64,000 bases of DNA from Burkholderiaceae bacterium (GCA_022843955.1 JALHMQ010000007.1:124001-188000), one strand, 5' to 3'. Counted from the stretch's first letter, positions 1-11,821 are shown. Numbers and translations are program-made. The notes: a model not told the origin generated them from the letters alone.

Positions 1-322
1 CGGCGTGACGCGCGGTGGCCAGCTGTGCCAGAGCGACGCCCAGCAGCGCCGCCACCGGCTCCGATGGCGGCCGCGTCGCCAGCCGGGCGATCAACGCGTC
101 GGTCAGCGCGCGATGTCGGGCCGCCGTGAACGCGATGTCCTTGGCGGCAGCGGCGGCCCGTGGGTGCATCCTGCGGCCGCCGATCTGCGCGGAGATGCGC
201 TCGTGCGCCAGCGCCAGGCCGCGCTCCAGCGGCATCCCTTCGCGCAGCCGCGCACTGGCGACGGCGGCAATCCACATCGCCTGGGCCAGCGGCGGCGCAC
301 CGATCTCCGCAGCATCGTTCAT
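1..322 (-). CDS. rsmB: RsmB, 16S rRNA m5C967 methyltransferase (N-terminal part only)
   Basis: The gene runs off the left edge, so only about 107 N-terminal residues are visible. It starts at an ATG at 320-322 (MNDAAEIGAPPLAQ). The visible part is the NusB-like RNA-binding domain found at the front of RsmB/Sun proteins. The pattern that gives it away is AARHRALTDALIARL followed by PVAALLGVALAQL, which matches the last helices of that domain. The catalytic SAM-binding domain lies outside the window. In the family the enzyme methylates C967 of 16S rRNA in the cytoplasm. Lying downstream of fmt on the same strand is a common arrangement. The assignment rests on the N-terminal domain plus context. 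Confidence 0.75.
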   Translation of the reverse strand, partial: MNDAAEIGAPPLAQAMWIAAVASARLREGMPLERGLALAHERISAQIGGRRMHPRAAAAAKDIAFTAARHRALTDALIARLATRPPSEPVAALLGVALAQLATARHA

Positions 323-342
323 TGGACTACCTTCGCGTGGTT

Positions 343-438
343 CGCTCCGGGATTCGCCCTTGGGGCGGCCCGGCGGGCCGACGGGACGACCCTCGCGCTG
401 CGCGCTCCGGGATTCGCCCTTGGGGCGGCCCGGCGGGC
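343..438. repeat. Two perfect 36-bp direct repeats, 60 bp apart, between fmt and rsmB
   Basis: Positions 343-378 and 403-438 are identical: each begins CGCTCCGGGATTCGCCC and ends GGCCCGGCGGGC. Each copy holds a small hairpin (CGCCC-TTG-GGGCG). The second copy abuts the fmt stop codon, and the first ends 20 bases upstream of the rsmB start. The unit could affect termination or mRNA stability between the two genes. No other copy was noticed in the window. Function is unknown. Confidence 0.8.
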
Positions 439-1455
439 TCATGGCAACGCCTGCGCCGTTGGCGGTGAAACCACCACGGCCCCCGACGCAATCGGGCAGC
501 CGGCGAGAAACTCGCGCGCCGGCAGCCGCTTGCCGCCGGCACGCTGCATCTCGGTCACGCGCAGCACCCCGGCACCGGTGGCGATGCACAGGCCGGCCGC
601 ATCGGCGGCGAGCACGGTGCCGGGCGCCGCATCGAACGTTGCCGCATCGGCTTGCGCCGCCCACACGCGAATCACGTCGTCGCCCCACCGCAAGCTGGCG
701 ACCGGGAACGGGTCGAAGGCACGCACCTGGCGCGCCAGTTCGGCCGCACTTCGGCGTGGATCGAGCCAGCTCTCGTGCTTGGCAAGCTTGTTCGCGTAGG
801 TGACGCCCGCCTCCGGCTGCACGCGCGCGGTCAACTCGCCGCGCCCGGCGCGCCGCAGGGCGTCGACGATCAGGCGCGCGCCCAGTGCCGCCAGTGCTGC
901 CGTGAGGCTCGCCGTGGTGTGATCGGCGGCGATCGCGATCTGGTCTTCCAGCAGCATCGGGCCGGTATCCAGGCCGGCTTCCATCTGCATGATGGTGACG
1001 CCCGTGTACGTGTCCCCGGCTTCGATCGCCCGCGCGATCGGTGCGGCGCCGCGCCAGCGCGGCAACAGTGACGCGTGGATGTTGATGGCCCCCAGTTGTG
1101 AGCCGTCGTGCTGGCGCAGGCCGGCCGGAATGTCGAGCACCGCCTGCGGCAGGATCAGCCCATAGGCGGCCACGACGAGCACGTCCGGTCGCGCCGCGCG
1201 CAGCGCGTCGTGCTCGGCCTGCGCCGCTTCGCCACCGCGCTTGAGGCTCAGGGTCAGCGGCGTGCGGGTCTCGATACCGTGCGCCTGCGCCAGCTGGCGC
1301 ACCGGCGAGGCGAGCAGCTTCATCCCGCGACCGGCCGGGCGGTCGGGCTGGGTCAGAACCAGGGGGATGGACCAGCCGGCGGTGGGGGCCGCCTCGATCA
1401 GGCGGGCCAGGGCCGCCGCCGCAAACTCGGGCGTGCCGGCGAAGACGATGCGCAT
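439..1455 (-). CDS. fmt: Methionyl-tRNA formyltransferase
   Basis: Formylates initiator Met-tRNA using 10-formyl-tetrahydrofolate in the cytoplasm. The 338-residue protein opens with [15 protein letters not shown], the family's N-terminal fold signature. It carries the hallmark [16 protein letters not shown] loop, whose Asn and His are catalytic, and [17 protein letters not shown], which contains the catalytic Asp. The C-terminal OB-like tRNA-binding domain follows ([19 protein letters not shown]). Length is normal for the family. The usual partner def lies upstream on the same strand, but about 2.5 kb away because a two-component operon sits between them. rsmB follows downstream after a repeat-containing gap. 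Confidence 0.97.
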   Translation of the reverse strand: MRIVFAGTPEFAAAALARLIEAAPTAGWSIPLVLTQPDRPAGRGMKLLASPVRQLAQAHGIETRTPLTLSLKRGGEAAQAEHDALRAARPDVLVVAAYGLILPQAVLDIPAGLRQHDGSQLGAINIHASLLPRWRGAAPIARAIEAGDTYTGVTIMQMEAGLDTGPMLLEDQIAIAADHTTASLTAALAALGARLIVDALRRAGRGELTARVQPEAGVTYANKLAKHESWLDPRRSAAELARQVRAFDPFPVASLRWGDDVIRVWAAQADAATFDAAPGTVLAADAAGLCIATGAGVLRVTEMQRAGGKRLPAREFLAGCPIASGAVVVSPPTAQALP

Positions 1456-1500
1456 GCGGCCGATTGTAGGGGCGCGCCGCCGCGCACCGGCGGCCGCCGT

Positions 1501-2289
1501 CTACATCTGGCGGAACAGGTGCACGTACTGCCGCGCCACCGGCAGCTCGCGCGCGTACTCGCGCATGCGCACGAAGAGCTTGCCGGCGATGTCGCGGCGG
1601 GTGCCGGCCACCGCATGCAGGTTGACGATCACCGACCGATGGATCTGCGCGAATTCGGCCGGATCGAGCTGCGCCGCCAGATCCGACAGCGGCACCCGGA
1701 TCAGCCACTCGCGCAGCTCCTTGCCATCGCGCGCATACACGCAGGTGTACTTGTCGTCGGCCTGGATATAGACCACGTCGGCGACCGAAATCTGCTCGGT
1801 GATCTCGCCGTCGCCGTTCTTCTTGCTGGCGCGGATCCAGCGCAGATGATGGCGCGACGACCCCTGCAGATGCTGTGCGAGCTGCGCCAGCAGGCCGTCG
1901 AGCGGCGGCGCCGGCATCTGCGCTGCCTGCGCGGCGCGCAACTTCTCGACGGTGCGCGCCAGTCGCTCATCGTTGACGGGCTTGAGCAGGTAGTCCACAG
2001 CGTCGGCCTCGAAGGCCTGCACCGCGTACTGATCGAACGCGGTAACGAACACCACCCGGGGCGGTCGGGCGGTGCTGCGCAGCTGCTCGGCCACCTCCAG
2101 TCCGGTCGCGCCCGGCATGCGGATGTCGAGGAAGGCAATGTCGGGCGCGTGCGCGCGGATCGCGGCGGCGGCCTGCGGCCCGTTGGCCTCCATGGCGACG
2201 ATCGACAGCTCGGGCCACAAGGCGGCGAGCTTGCCGCGCAGGTAGTCGGCCAGATGCGGTTCGTCGTCGGCGATCAGGGCAGTCGGCAT
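1501..2289 (-). CDS. LytTR-family response regulator (LytT/AlgR-like)
   Basis: A 262-residue DNA-binding response regulator. The receiver domain covers roughly residues 1-120, with acidic residues in LIADDEP, the probable phospho-acceptor Asp in AFLDIRMPG and the conserved Lys in DYLLKPVND. A LytTR domain occupies about the last 105 residues (VVYIQADDKYTCVYA, then FAQIHRSVIVNLHAV). I chose the ATG at 2287-2289 (MPTALIADDEP) because it begins exactly at the receiver; the open frame continues upstream without homology. It starts 8 bases after the histidine kinase stop, so the two are almost certainly co-transcribed and paired. Targets are unknown. Confidence 0.93.
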   Translation of the reverse strand: MPTALIADDEPHLADYLRGKLAALWPELSIVAMEANGPQAAAAIRAHAPDIAFLDIRMPGATGLEVAEQLRSTARPPRVVFVTAFDQYAVQAFEADAVDYLLKPVNDERLARTVEKLRAAQAAQMPAPPLDGLLAQLAQHLQGSSRHHLRWIRASKKNGDGEITEQISVADVVYIQADDKYTCVYARDGKELREWLIRVPLSDLAAQLDPAEFAQIHRSVIVNLHAVAGTRRDIAGKLFVRMREYARELPVARQYVHLFRQM

Positions 2290-2297
2290 GGGCGGGC

Positions 2298-3479
2298 TCA
2301 GGCAGCTGATGCCAGCGGGGCAATCAGCGTAGCCGGCGCGGTGGGGCCGGATGCGGGCAGCAGCAGGCGCACGCGAGTGCCGGGCTGCGCATCCTCGATC
2401 GTCAGGCGGGCGGCGCCACCGAACAGCGCCGCCAGACGCTCGCGCAGGTTGGACAGGCCCACGCCGCCGCCGCGGGTGGTGGCGCCGAAGCCCAGGCCAT
2501 CGTCCTCGATCAGGATCTCCGTCACGTCGCCCTGCGCGCGCGCGACCACTCGCACGCGACCGCCTTCGATCTTCGGCTCGAGCCCGTGCTGGATCGCGTT
2601 CTCGACCAAGGGCTGCAGCAGCAGCGGCGCCAGCGGATACGCGCGCAGTGGCGGTTCGACGTCGATCTCGTAGCGCAGCCGGCCCGCCATGCGGATCGCC
2701 AGGATGTCGAGGTACGTGCGCACGAGGTCGATCTCGTGCCCGAGCGTGGTCTGCTGCGAGCGACTGGCTGATAGCGACGCACGCAGCAGTTCGATCAGCC
2801 GCTCGAGCATGCGGCGCGCATCGGCCGGCTTGCCGTCGATCAGGCTCACCACGTTGGCGAGCGTGTTGAACAGGAAGTGCGGCTCGATCTGCGCCTGCAG
2901 CGAGCGCAGCTGTGCGTCGAGCGCGTGACGTTCGAGCTGCTCGGCGCGCGCCCGCTCGGCCACGTGGCGACTTTCTGCTTCCGCGATCTTGGCGCGGTCG
3001 GAATAGAAGCGCCAGAAAAGGAGCGACAGCACCGCCCAGATCATCAGCGCTCCCGCCACGAACCAGCCGGACACCCAGCGCAAGGTGAAGCGCTCGTCGA
3101 TGATGGCGATGAGCGCGAACGCGATGGCGTAGCCGACCGCGACCCCGGCCAGCGCGAGCAGCGAGAAGAACCAGCCGCGCTTGACGCCCGGCCAGGCATC
3201 GATCTTCTTGCCGCCGATCAGATGACCGGCAACACCGATCAAGCCGAAGATCGATAAGCCGATGCAGTGCGCCGTCAGCAGGTTCATCCAGAGCATCCGC
3301 CCGACGTCGGCGCGGCCGCCGGAGAACACCCAGACGAAGGCAGTCAGGGCCAAGCCGATTGCGGTGTTCCACAGCAAAGTGACGACGACTGTGGCCCACA
3401 GCGGCACGTTGTCGCCGTCGGTATAGCGGGGCGACCACCAAGCTTTCCACGCGGCCGACAGGTGCTGGACAAGGGTCAT
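2298..3479 (-). CDS. LytS/YehU-type sensor histidine kinase
   Basis: A 393-residue membrane kinase. The N-terminal half has about four hydrophobic segments (for example VPLWATVVVTLLWNTAIGLAL and AGALMIWAVLSLLFW). A short coiled stretch follows (AEAESRHVAERARAEQLERHAL), then the His_kinase signature QIEPHFLFNTLANV, whose His is the likely phosphorylation site. A GHKL ATPase domain ends the protein (LVENAIQHGLE as N-box, EDDGLGFG and GVGLSNLRERL as G-boxes). It starts 3 bases after the 2TM protein and ends 8 bases before its LytTR regulator. No periplasmic ligand domain is visible, so the stimulus may be sensed within the membrane. Confidence 0.92.
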   Translation of the reverse strand: MTLVQHLSAAWKAWWSPRYTDGDNVPLWATVVVTLLWNTAIGLALTAFVWVFSGGRADVGRMLWMNLLTAHCIGLSIFGLIGVAGHLIGGKKIDAWPGVKRGWFFSLLALAGVAVGYAIAFALIAIIDERFTLRWVSGWFVAGALMIWAVLSLLFWRFYSDRAKIAEAESRHVAERARAEQLERHALDAQLRSLQAQIEPHFLFNTLANVVSLIDGKPADARRMLERLIELLRASLSASRSQQTTLGHEIDLVRTYLDILAIRMAGRLRYEIDVEPPLRAYPLAPLLLQPLVENAIQHGLEPKIEGGRVRVVARAQGDVTEILIEDDGLGFGATTRGGGVGLSNLRERLAALFGGAARLTIEDAQPGTRVRLLLPASGPTAPATLIAPLASAA

Positions 3480-3482
3480 GAC

Positions 3483-3791
3483 TCAGCTCCGACGGCGCGC
3501 CAGGTACTCGCGCTCCTTGCGTTCTTGCCAGGCGCGACCGAGCCACAGGTTGCGGCCGAAGGCGTCGAGCGCAGTGAAGGCCAACGCGATGCCGAAGCCG
3601 ACAACCACCCAGTGGAACCAGATCCGACCGCCCTGGCTCAGGTTGACGATCGCGGTGAGCGCGATCACGAGGACGGCGACGATCAGCAACTGATAGAAGT
3701 CGCGCAGCCGCTTGACGTACCGGCGCGCTTCCTTGTGCTCGGCATCGTCGCCGGCCTCGGCGGCCGGGTATCGGGTGGATACGGGGTCCAT
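3483..3791 (-). CDS. Small 2TM-domain membrane protein of the two-component operon
   Basis: A 102-residue protein with two transmembrane helices (LLIVAVLVIALTAIVNL and WVVVGFGIALAFTALDAF), flanked by charged cytoplasmic ends (RRYVKRLRDFYQ, and RAWQERKEREYLARRRS). It resembles the '2TM domain' often found fused to or beside LytS-type kinases. The start is the ATG at 3789-3791, preceded by AGGAGG with a 7-base spacer; upstream in-frame sequence lacks a better site. It is the first gene of a 2TM-kinase-regulator operon, and the 3-base gap suggests translational coupling. A role as sensory or assembly partner of the kinase is inference. Confidence 0.8.
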   Translation of the reverse strand: MDPVSTRYPAAEAGDDAEHKEARRYVKRLRDFYQLLIVAVLVIALTAIVNLSQGGRIWFHWVVVGFGIALAFTALDAFGRNLWLGRAWQERKEREYLARRRS

Positions 3792-3969
3792 CGCATGTCC
3801 TCCTGTGGGGCAAACCGATGGAGCGGACTCTAGGCAAGGGCCGCCGGCCGCGCTGCCTTCGTGCGGCCGGGCGTTGCAGCGTGGCGCGAATCGCCAGAAT
3901 CGGGCCGCCAATGGCGCCGCGGCGCCCAGCGCAGGCACGCTGTACGACGCAAACGCCGCCGCGGCGGCG

Positions 3970-4470
3970 TCAGGCTGCGCGCCGTTTGCGCATCTTGGTC
4001 TTGATGCGGTCCTGCTTGAGGGCCGACAGGTACTCGACGAACATCTTGCCGGTCAGATGATCCATCTCGTGCTGGATGCACACGGCGAGCAGCCCATCGC
4101 AATCAACATCGAAGGTCTTGCCATCGGCGTCCTGCGCTCGCACCTTGACCTGTGCGGGACGCCGTACCTCGTCGTAGACGCCAGGCACCGACAGGCACCC
4201 TTCCTCGCACACGACAGTCTCGTCTGACGCCCAGAGAATCTGCGGGTTGATGTACACCTGCAGGCGGTCCTTGTCCTCGGACACGTCGATCACGATGATC
4301 TGCTCGTGGACGTCGACCTGAGTGGCGGCCAGTCCGACGCCGGGCGCCTCATACATGGTCTCCGCCATGTCGGCGACGAGCCGGCGCACGCGCGGGCCGA
4401 ACTCGGTGACGGGCTGCGCCACCTTCTTCAGGCGGGGATCGGGGTACTCGAGAATCGCTAGCTGGGCCAT
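3970..4470 (-). CDS. def: Peptide deformylase
   Basis: Removes the N-formyl group from nascent proteins; a cytoplasmic metal-dependent hydrolase. All three class motifs are present: GVGLAATQ (residues 44-51), EEGCLSVPG (89-97, with the metal-ligand Cys) and QHEMDHL (133-139, two ligand His and the catalytic Glu). Length, 166 residues, is typical. The ATG at 4468-4470 ([14 protein letters not shown]) is preferred over a TTG 12 bases upstream because it matches the family start and has a TTGAGGAC Shine-Dalgarno sequence. An 18-bp GC palindrome at 3953-3970 touches the stop codon and may help termination. fmt is separated from it by a two-component operon. Confidence 0.97.
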   Translation of the reverse strand: MAQLAILEYPDPRLKKVAQPVTEFGPRVRRLVADMAETMYEAPGVGLAATQVDVHEQIIVIDVSEDKDRLQVYINPQILWASDETVVCEEGCLSVPGVYDEVRRPAQVKVRAQDADGKTFDVDCDGLLAVCIQHEMDHLTGKMFVEYLSALKQDRIKTKMRKRRAA

Positions 4471-4838
4471 GCCTGTCCTCAACCGGTCGGCGACCGGGTC
4501 ATCGTCATGTCGAATTCACCGCAACAACGTCATTTGCGGCCGGATCGCCGCTTTTCGATGCTTTGGCGGGTCACCGGCTGACCTATCGTCCCTGTCGGGC
4601 GGTGCTCAGCCCGACCTGCGATCGCGCCTGTCGCTCGCAACAAACGGGCGTCGCCCCATTGAGCAGCCATGGGGATTAGCCCACAAGCGTTGCTGGATCA
4701 ATGCATTAGAGGCAAAATTTTAAGCTGTCTGTCACGATTGCGGCGCCCGCTTCGCGGGCTCACATGTCGAGATGGGTGCGACCGGGGCGTTCGCCACGAT
4801 AACCGCGCCGGACGGACCTGCAAAAGCCGGGAGAGTCG
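4471..4838. other. Divergent intergenic region between def and the LysM gene
   Basis: About 370 bases with no supportable gene. Part of it (about 4690-4740) is A/T-richer than its surroundings and includes GGCAAAATTTTAAGC, so it is the likeliest place for promoters. I could not pick a convincing -35/-10 pair on either strand. Confidence 0.5.
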
Positions 4839-6125
4839 ATGTCAGTTCATGCCGCAAGTTTCCGTGCTGCCCTGCCTCGGGCGGTTGCCCTTGCCACCGC
4901 TGGCGCGCTGAGCGCCGCGCTGGCCGCGCCGCTCGCCGCACAGACCACGGGCGACGGCCGCTATCCCGTCACCGACTCACAGCGCCAGACCGCCACCCAG
5001 GTCGCCCAGGCGGGCGTGCCGATGGCAGCACTGTCGCCCACGGCGCCGGACTTGTACACGGTCAAGGCGGGCGACACGCTGTGGGACATCTCCAGCGTTT
5101 TCCTCACCAGCCCATGGCGCTGGCCCGAACTGTGGGGCATGAACAAGGAACAGGTGCGCAATCCGCATCTGATCTATCCCGGCCAGACCCTGCGCCTGGT
5201 GCGCGGCGCCGATGGTCGCGCCACCCTTCAGGTGGCCGGCGAGGGCCTGCCCGGCGCGCCCGGTGACTCGATCAGGCTGTCGCCGCGCGTGCGCGACCTC
5301 GGTCCGGACCGGCCCGGCGCAGTGTCGAGCATTCCGCACAACGTGATCGAGCCGTTCCTGTCGCAGCCGCTGGTGGTCGAAGCCAACGCGCTGGCCGCGT
5401 ATCCGCGCATCGTCGGCACGCAGGAAGGACGCGTCTACCTGGGCCGCGGCGACGTCGCCTACGCGCGTGGCGTCACCAACGAACGCGCCGAGAACTACCA
5501 CGTGTTCCGTCCGGCCCGCCCGCTGTACGACCCGGACGACACACTCCGCAAGACGCCGATCGCCTACGAGGCGTTCTACCTGGGCACTGCGCGCATGGCC
5601 AAGCGCGGCGAAGTGGCAACGCTGACAATCGAGCAGAGCAAGCAGGAGATCGGCGTCGGTGACCGCCTGGTGCCGATCGAGCGCCAGCCGCTTGTCACCT
5701 ACGTGCCGCGCGCGCCGGAACGCGCCGTCGACGGCCGCATCGTGTCGGTCTACGGCGGCGTCAACCAGGCCGGCACGCAGAGCATCGTCACGATCAACCG
5801 CGGCAAGCGCGACGGTCTCGAGGTCGGCCACGTGCTGGCGCTGATGCAGACCGGCGAGACGAAGCTGGATCGCACCTCGGACCGGCGCGAGTTCGTCAAG
5901 TTGCCCGATGAGCGGATCGGCGAGATGTTCGTCTTCCGCGTGTTCGACAACGTGTCCTACGCGCTCGTGATGCGAGTCCAGCAGCCGGTGCAGGTCGGCG
6001 ATCGCTTCACCCAGCCTGATGACCAGTCGCCGCGTTCGGCCAGCAGCGTGTTGCCCGGCTTGCCGGTGGGCGCGCCAGCGGTCAGCTCGGGCGCGCCGGA
6101 GCAGCCGCGCTCGCAGCGTCGCTGA
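4839..6125 (+). CDS. Exported LysM-domain protein
   Basis: A 428-residue protein with an N-terminal signal peptide (hydrophobic stretch to about residue 34, ending PLAAQ). One LysM domain lies at about residues 72-121 (LYTVKAGDTLWDIS, then NPHLIYPGQTLRLV). LysM binds peptidoglycan, so the protein probably acts in the periplasm or at the cell wall. The remaining 300 residues are a conserved beta-rich region without a catalytic motif that I recognise. In Burkholderiales a protein of this type regularly stands between def and dprA. A strong hairpin terminator follows 20 bases after the stop. Precise role is unknown. Confidence 0.9.
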   Translation: MSVHAASFRAALPRAVALATAGALSAALAAPLAAQTTGDGRYPVTDSQRQTATQVAQAGVPMAALSPTAPDLYTVKAGDTLWDISSVFLTSPWRWPELWGMNKEQVRNPHLIYPGQTLRLVRGADGRATLQVAGEGLPGAPGDSIRLSPRVRDLGPDRPGAVSSIPHNVIEPFLSQPLVVEANALAAYPRIVGTQEGRVYLGRGDVAYARGVTNERAENYHVFRPARPLYDPDDTLRKTPIAYEAFYLGTARMAKRGEVATLTIEQSKQEIGVGDRLVPIERQPLVTYVPRAPERAVDGRIVSVYGGVNQAGTQSIVTINRGKRDGLEVGHVLALMQTGETKLDRTSDRREFVKLPDERIGEMFVFRVFDNVSYALVMRVQQPVQVGDRFTQPDDQSPRSASSVLPGLPVGAPAVSSGAPEQPRSQRR

Positions 6126-6144
6126 ACCCGCCTGACGGTAGGTG

Positions 6145-6177
6145 AAAAACGGCGCGCCCAGCTGGCGCGCCGTTTTT
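6145..6177 (+). terminator. Rho-independent terminator after the LysM gene
   Basis: A perfect 14-bp stem (AAAAACGGCGCGCC at 6145-6158 pairing with 6164-6177) with a 5-base CAGCT loop. The GC core is followed by TTTTT. The A-run on the other side means it could work in both directions. It lies just upstream of the dprA start, so dprA probably has its own promoter or relies on read-through. Confidence 0.9.
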
Positions 6178-6194
6178 CTTTGTACCCTCTGGCG

Positions 6195-7355
6195 ATGAAC
6201 GATGCCGCCACCGACCTCGATCCGGAACGCGCCGCCTGGTTGCGGCTGAGTCTCACGCCTGGCGTCGGACCGGCCACCGCGCGCCGGCTGCTGGAGGTCT
6301 TTGGCCTGCCCGATGCCATCTTTGCCGCCTCCGTGAGAACCTTGACTCCCGTGGCTGGCGAGGTACTCGCCCGCGATCTCGCCGGGCCCACCACCGAGGC
6401 CCAGCGTTCCGCAATCGCCGCCACCCAGGCCTGGCTTGCGCAGTCGCCCAGCCATCACCTGGTCACACTCGCCGACAGCGCCTACCCCGCCGGCCTGCTA
6501 ACCATGACGGACCCGCCGCCGCTGCTGTATGCAATCGGCCGGCTCGAGTTGCTGGCGCAACCGGCGCTGGCGATCGTCGGCAGCCGCAGCGCCACCCAGC
6601 AGGGGGCGGCCACCGCCGAGTCGTTCGCTGCCGGACTGGCGCGCGCCGGCCTGGCGATCGTCAGCGGCCTGGCGCTGGGCATCGACACCGCCGCACATCG
6701 CGGCGCACTGAAGGCGGCGGCCGACGGCGCGCGTGCATCGACCGTGGCCGTGGTCGGCACCGGCATCGACATCGTCTATCCGGCGGTCAATCGGCCGTTG
6801 ACCGAGCAACTGCGCCGGCAGGGGCTGGTGTTGTCCGAACTGCCGCTCGGTACGCCGGCGTTGGCGCACAACTTCCCGCGCCGCAATCGGCTGATTGCCG
6901 GTCTGGCGCGTGGCGTGCTGGTGGTCGAAGCCGCGTTGCGCTCCGGCAGCCTGATCACGGCGCGTCTTGCCGCCGAGCAGGGGCGCGAGGTGTTTGCGAT
7001 CCCGGGATCGATCCACTCGCCGGTCGCCAAGGGATGCCACCGGCTGATCAGGGACGGCGCCAAGCTGGTCGAATCGGTGCAGGACATCCTGGAAGAGCTG
7101 CGCATCGACACCGCGCCCGCGCGTACGCCAGGTCGCGAGCCCGCGTGCGAGGCAGGGGCGGTCCCGTCCGCGCATGACCTGCCTGATCTGCAGCGGCGCG
7201 TTCTTGCCGCCTTGGGGCACGATCCCACCGGCCTCGACCAGCTGTGCGAGCGCGCGGGCTGTGCCGCTGGCGAGCTCACCGCGGCACTGCTCGAGCTGGA
7301 GCTGGCCCAACATGTTGAGCGTCTCCCCGGTAACAGATACCAGCGGTTGCGTTGA
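6195..7355 (+). CDS. dprA: DNA processing protein DprA
   Basis: A 386-residue cytoplasmic protein that in other species loads RecA on incoming single-stranded DNA during transformation. The Rossmann-like core shows IVGSRSAT, then IVSGLALGIDTAAHRGAL, VAVVGTGIDIVYP and FPRRNRLIAGL, the classic DprA/Smf signature. A SAM/HhH-like N-terminus (LTPGVGPATARRLLEVFG) precedes it. A C-terminal winged-helix domain (about residues 322-386, LDQLCERAGCAAGELTAALLELEL) follows. I used the ATG at 6195; a TTG at 6180 would overlap the terminator's trailing T-run. smg follows 52 bases later on the same strand. Confidence 0.96.
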   Translation: MNDAATDLDPERAAWLRLSLTPGVGPATARRLLEVFGLPDAIFAASVRTLTPVAGEVLARDLAGPTTEAQRSAIAATQAWLAQSPSHHLVTLADSAYPAGLLTMTDPPPLLYAIGRLELLAQPALAIVGSRSATQQGAATAESFAAGLARAGLAIVSGLALGIDTAAHRGALKAAADGARASTVAVVGTGIDIVYPAVNRPLTEQLRRQGLVLSELPLGTPALAHNFPRRNRLIAGLARGVLVVEAALRSGSLITARLAAEQGREVFAIPGSIHSPVAKGCHRLIRDGAKLVESVQDILEELRIDTAPARTPGREPACEAGAVPSAHDLPDLQRRVLAALGHDPTGLDQLCERAGCAAGELTAALLELELAQHVERLPGNRYQRLR

Positions 7356-7407
7356 TGCCGCAGGCCGGCATTGCGCCGCGGCGTTGCGCGCAGTAAAGTC
7401 GACGCTA

Positions 7408-7878
7408 ATGTTCGACGTTCTCGTCTACCTCTACGAAAACTACCCGGCCCTGACCGGCGCGCCCGATCCGGATTCGCTGGCGCAGAAGCTGTCGGCAGCG
7501 GGGTTCGACAAGGACGAAATCTCCGACGCACTGGCCTGGCTGCAGGGCCTGGCGCAGGTCACGCGCGAGTCGCTGTCGGTGCGCGACGCCAGCGACCGTA
7601 CCTTTCGCATCTATCCCGGCTTCGAGCGCGAGCGCCTGGGAGCGGACGGGGTCGCCTTCCTGTCGTTCCTCGACGGCGCCGGGCAGCTGACCGGCGCGCA
7701 GCGCGAGATCGTGATCGAACGCGCCCTCGCGGTCGGGCAGCAGGATGGCGAGTGGCCGGTGGCGCTGGACAAGCTCAAGCTGATCGTCCTGATGGTGCTG
7801 TGGAGCCAGCAGGCGGACATCGATGTCCTGCTGCTCGAAGAACTGCTCGACGACGGCGACGAGCGGCTGCTGCACTAG
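7408..7878 (+). CDS. smg: Smg family protein (DUF494)
   Basis: A 156-residue acidic cytoplasmic protein beginning MFDVLVYLYENYPAL, diagnostic of the Smg/DUF494 family. It ends LLEELLDDGDERLLH. The family sits beside dprA in many beta- and gammaproteobacteria, but its molecular function is not established. The ATG at 7408 is used; open sequence upstream belongs to the end of dprA and spacer. It is probably co-transcribed with dprA. A hairpin with poly-A/T flank lies about 120 bases downstream, before the topoisomerase gene. Confidence 0.93.
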   Translation: MFDVLVYLYENYPALTGAPDPDSLAQKLSAAGFDKDEISDALAWLQGLAQVTRESLSVRDASDRTFRIYPGFERERLGADGVAFLSFLDGAGQLTGAQREIVIERALAVGQQDGEWPVALDKLKLIVLMVLWSQQADIDVLLLEELLDDGDERLLH

Positions 7879-7994
7879 GCAGTGGACAGTCGACGGTACC
7901 GGCCCGGCATGGCTGCGGCCGAACCCCGACCACCCATGCCTTCCACAGCGGACTTGCATCCGCCCCCGGTTTCGTTGTTATCCTGAAAAAAGAG

Positions 7995-8017
7995 AAGCCG
8001 CCTGAGTTAGGCGGCTT
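7995..8017. terminator. Hairpin between smg and the topoisomerase gene
   Basis: A 9-bp stem (AAGCCGCCT / AGGCGGCTT) with a 5-base GAGTT loop. The A-rich tract GAAAAAAGAGA lies on its left, so the better U-run is made by the minus strand, while the plus strand has only CTTTCGCGCTTT. It may still act as a weak plus-strand terminator for smg. A similar imperfect hairpin sequence occurs at 17848-17866. Confidence 0.5.
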
Positions 8018-8115
8018 TCGCGCTTTCACACCACGCCGCGGCGAGCGGTGCCGGCCGCCGGTACAACGCGTGCCGTCATCGCCGGTCATTTCAGACAGAA
8101 CGGTTCAGCAGCCCC

Positions 8116-10884
<2,769 letters not shown>

Positions 10885-11059
10885 ATGCTCGGCAGCGACC
10901 TTTGCCGCACGCATCGGGGCACTGCGGTCAAGGGATCTTCGTTGCCTGACGCGCGCACGACACGTCCGAGCGCGCCGCCCCTTCCCTGATCACGTGGGGA
11001 CCGGCGGGCGCGTCCGGGCTGCGGGCTATCCTCGGCATGTCACCCCGGTCGCCCCACTG

Positions 11060-11821
11060 ATGCTCAATCCGTTCAAACGCGCGCTGCTCGAAAGAAGAAT
11101 CGTCTACGGCGGCTGGCTCGCGCTGTCGTCGCCGCTGGCGGCTGAGGCGCTGGCACATGCGGGCTTCGACTTCCTCTTGCTCGACACCGAGCATGCACCG
11201 GCCGACACGATGGACGCAGTCGCCATGCTGCAGGCGATGAGCGCAGCATCCGCGCACGCGGTGCTGCGCGTCACGGAGAACGCGCCGCCGCTGGTCAAGC
11301 GGGCGATGGACGCTGGCGCGCAGACGCTGCTGTTTCCCAACGTCAACAGCGCGGCCGATGCAACGCTCGCGGCCGCAGCGATGCGCTATCCGCAGGACGG
11401 CAACGGCGGCCTGCGCGGGGTTGCCGCCGTCACGCGGGGCGGTCGCTTTGGCCTGCTGCCCGACTACCTGCTGACCGCCAACGACGCCGCCTGCACCGTG
11501 GTGCAGATCGAGAGTGCCGCCGCGCTGCGTGCCGCCGCCGAGATCGCCGCCCTGCCGCAGGTGGACGCGCTGTTCGTCGGCCCCGCCGATCTGTCGGCCA
11601 GTCTCGGGCACCTGGGCAACGCTGGCCATGCCGACGTGCAGGCTGCGATCGCGCAGGTGGCGCAGGTGGCCGCCGCGCACAACAAGTCCGCCGGCATTCT
11701 GGCGTTGACCACCGAGCAGGCGCGGCGCTACCGCGAGCTCGGCTACACGATGATCGCGCTCGGCCTCGACACGCAGTGGCTGCTCACGGCAGCGCGCAAC
11801 GCTTTGTCTGCCATGCGATGA
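11060..11821 (+). CDS. HpcH/HpaI-family aldolase
   Basis: A 253-residue TIM-barrel class II aldolase. Family members cleave 2-keto-3-deoxy or 4-hydroxy-2-oxo acids, with metal bound by acidic residues. Visible landmarks are YGGWLALSSPLAAEALAHAGFD, LLLDTEHAP, VTENAPPLVKRAMDAGAQTLLFPNV and FVGPADLSASLGHLG, matching the 2-dehydro-3-deoxyglucarate / 4-hydroxy-2-oxoheptanedioate aldolase group. The exact substrate cannot be read from sequence. The ATG at 11060 is chosen because homology begins there. It overlaps the next gene by 4 bases (ATGA), so the two are translationally coupled. Confidence 0.9.
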   Translation: MLNPFKRALLERRIVYGGWLALSSPLAAEALAHAGFDFLLLDTEHAPADTMDAVAMLQAMSAASAHAVLRVTENAPPLVKRAMDAGAQTLLFPNVNSAADATLAAAAMRYPQDGNGGLRGVAAVTRGGRFGLLPDYLLTANDAACTVVQIESAAALRAAAEIAALPQVDALFVGPADLSASLGHLGNAGHADVQAAIAQVAQVAAAHNKSAGILALTTEQARRYRELGYTMIALGLDTQWLLTAARNALSAMR

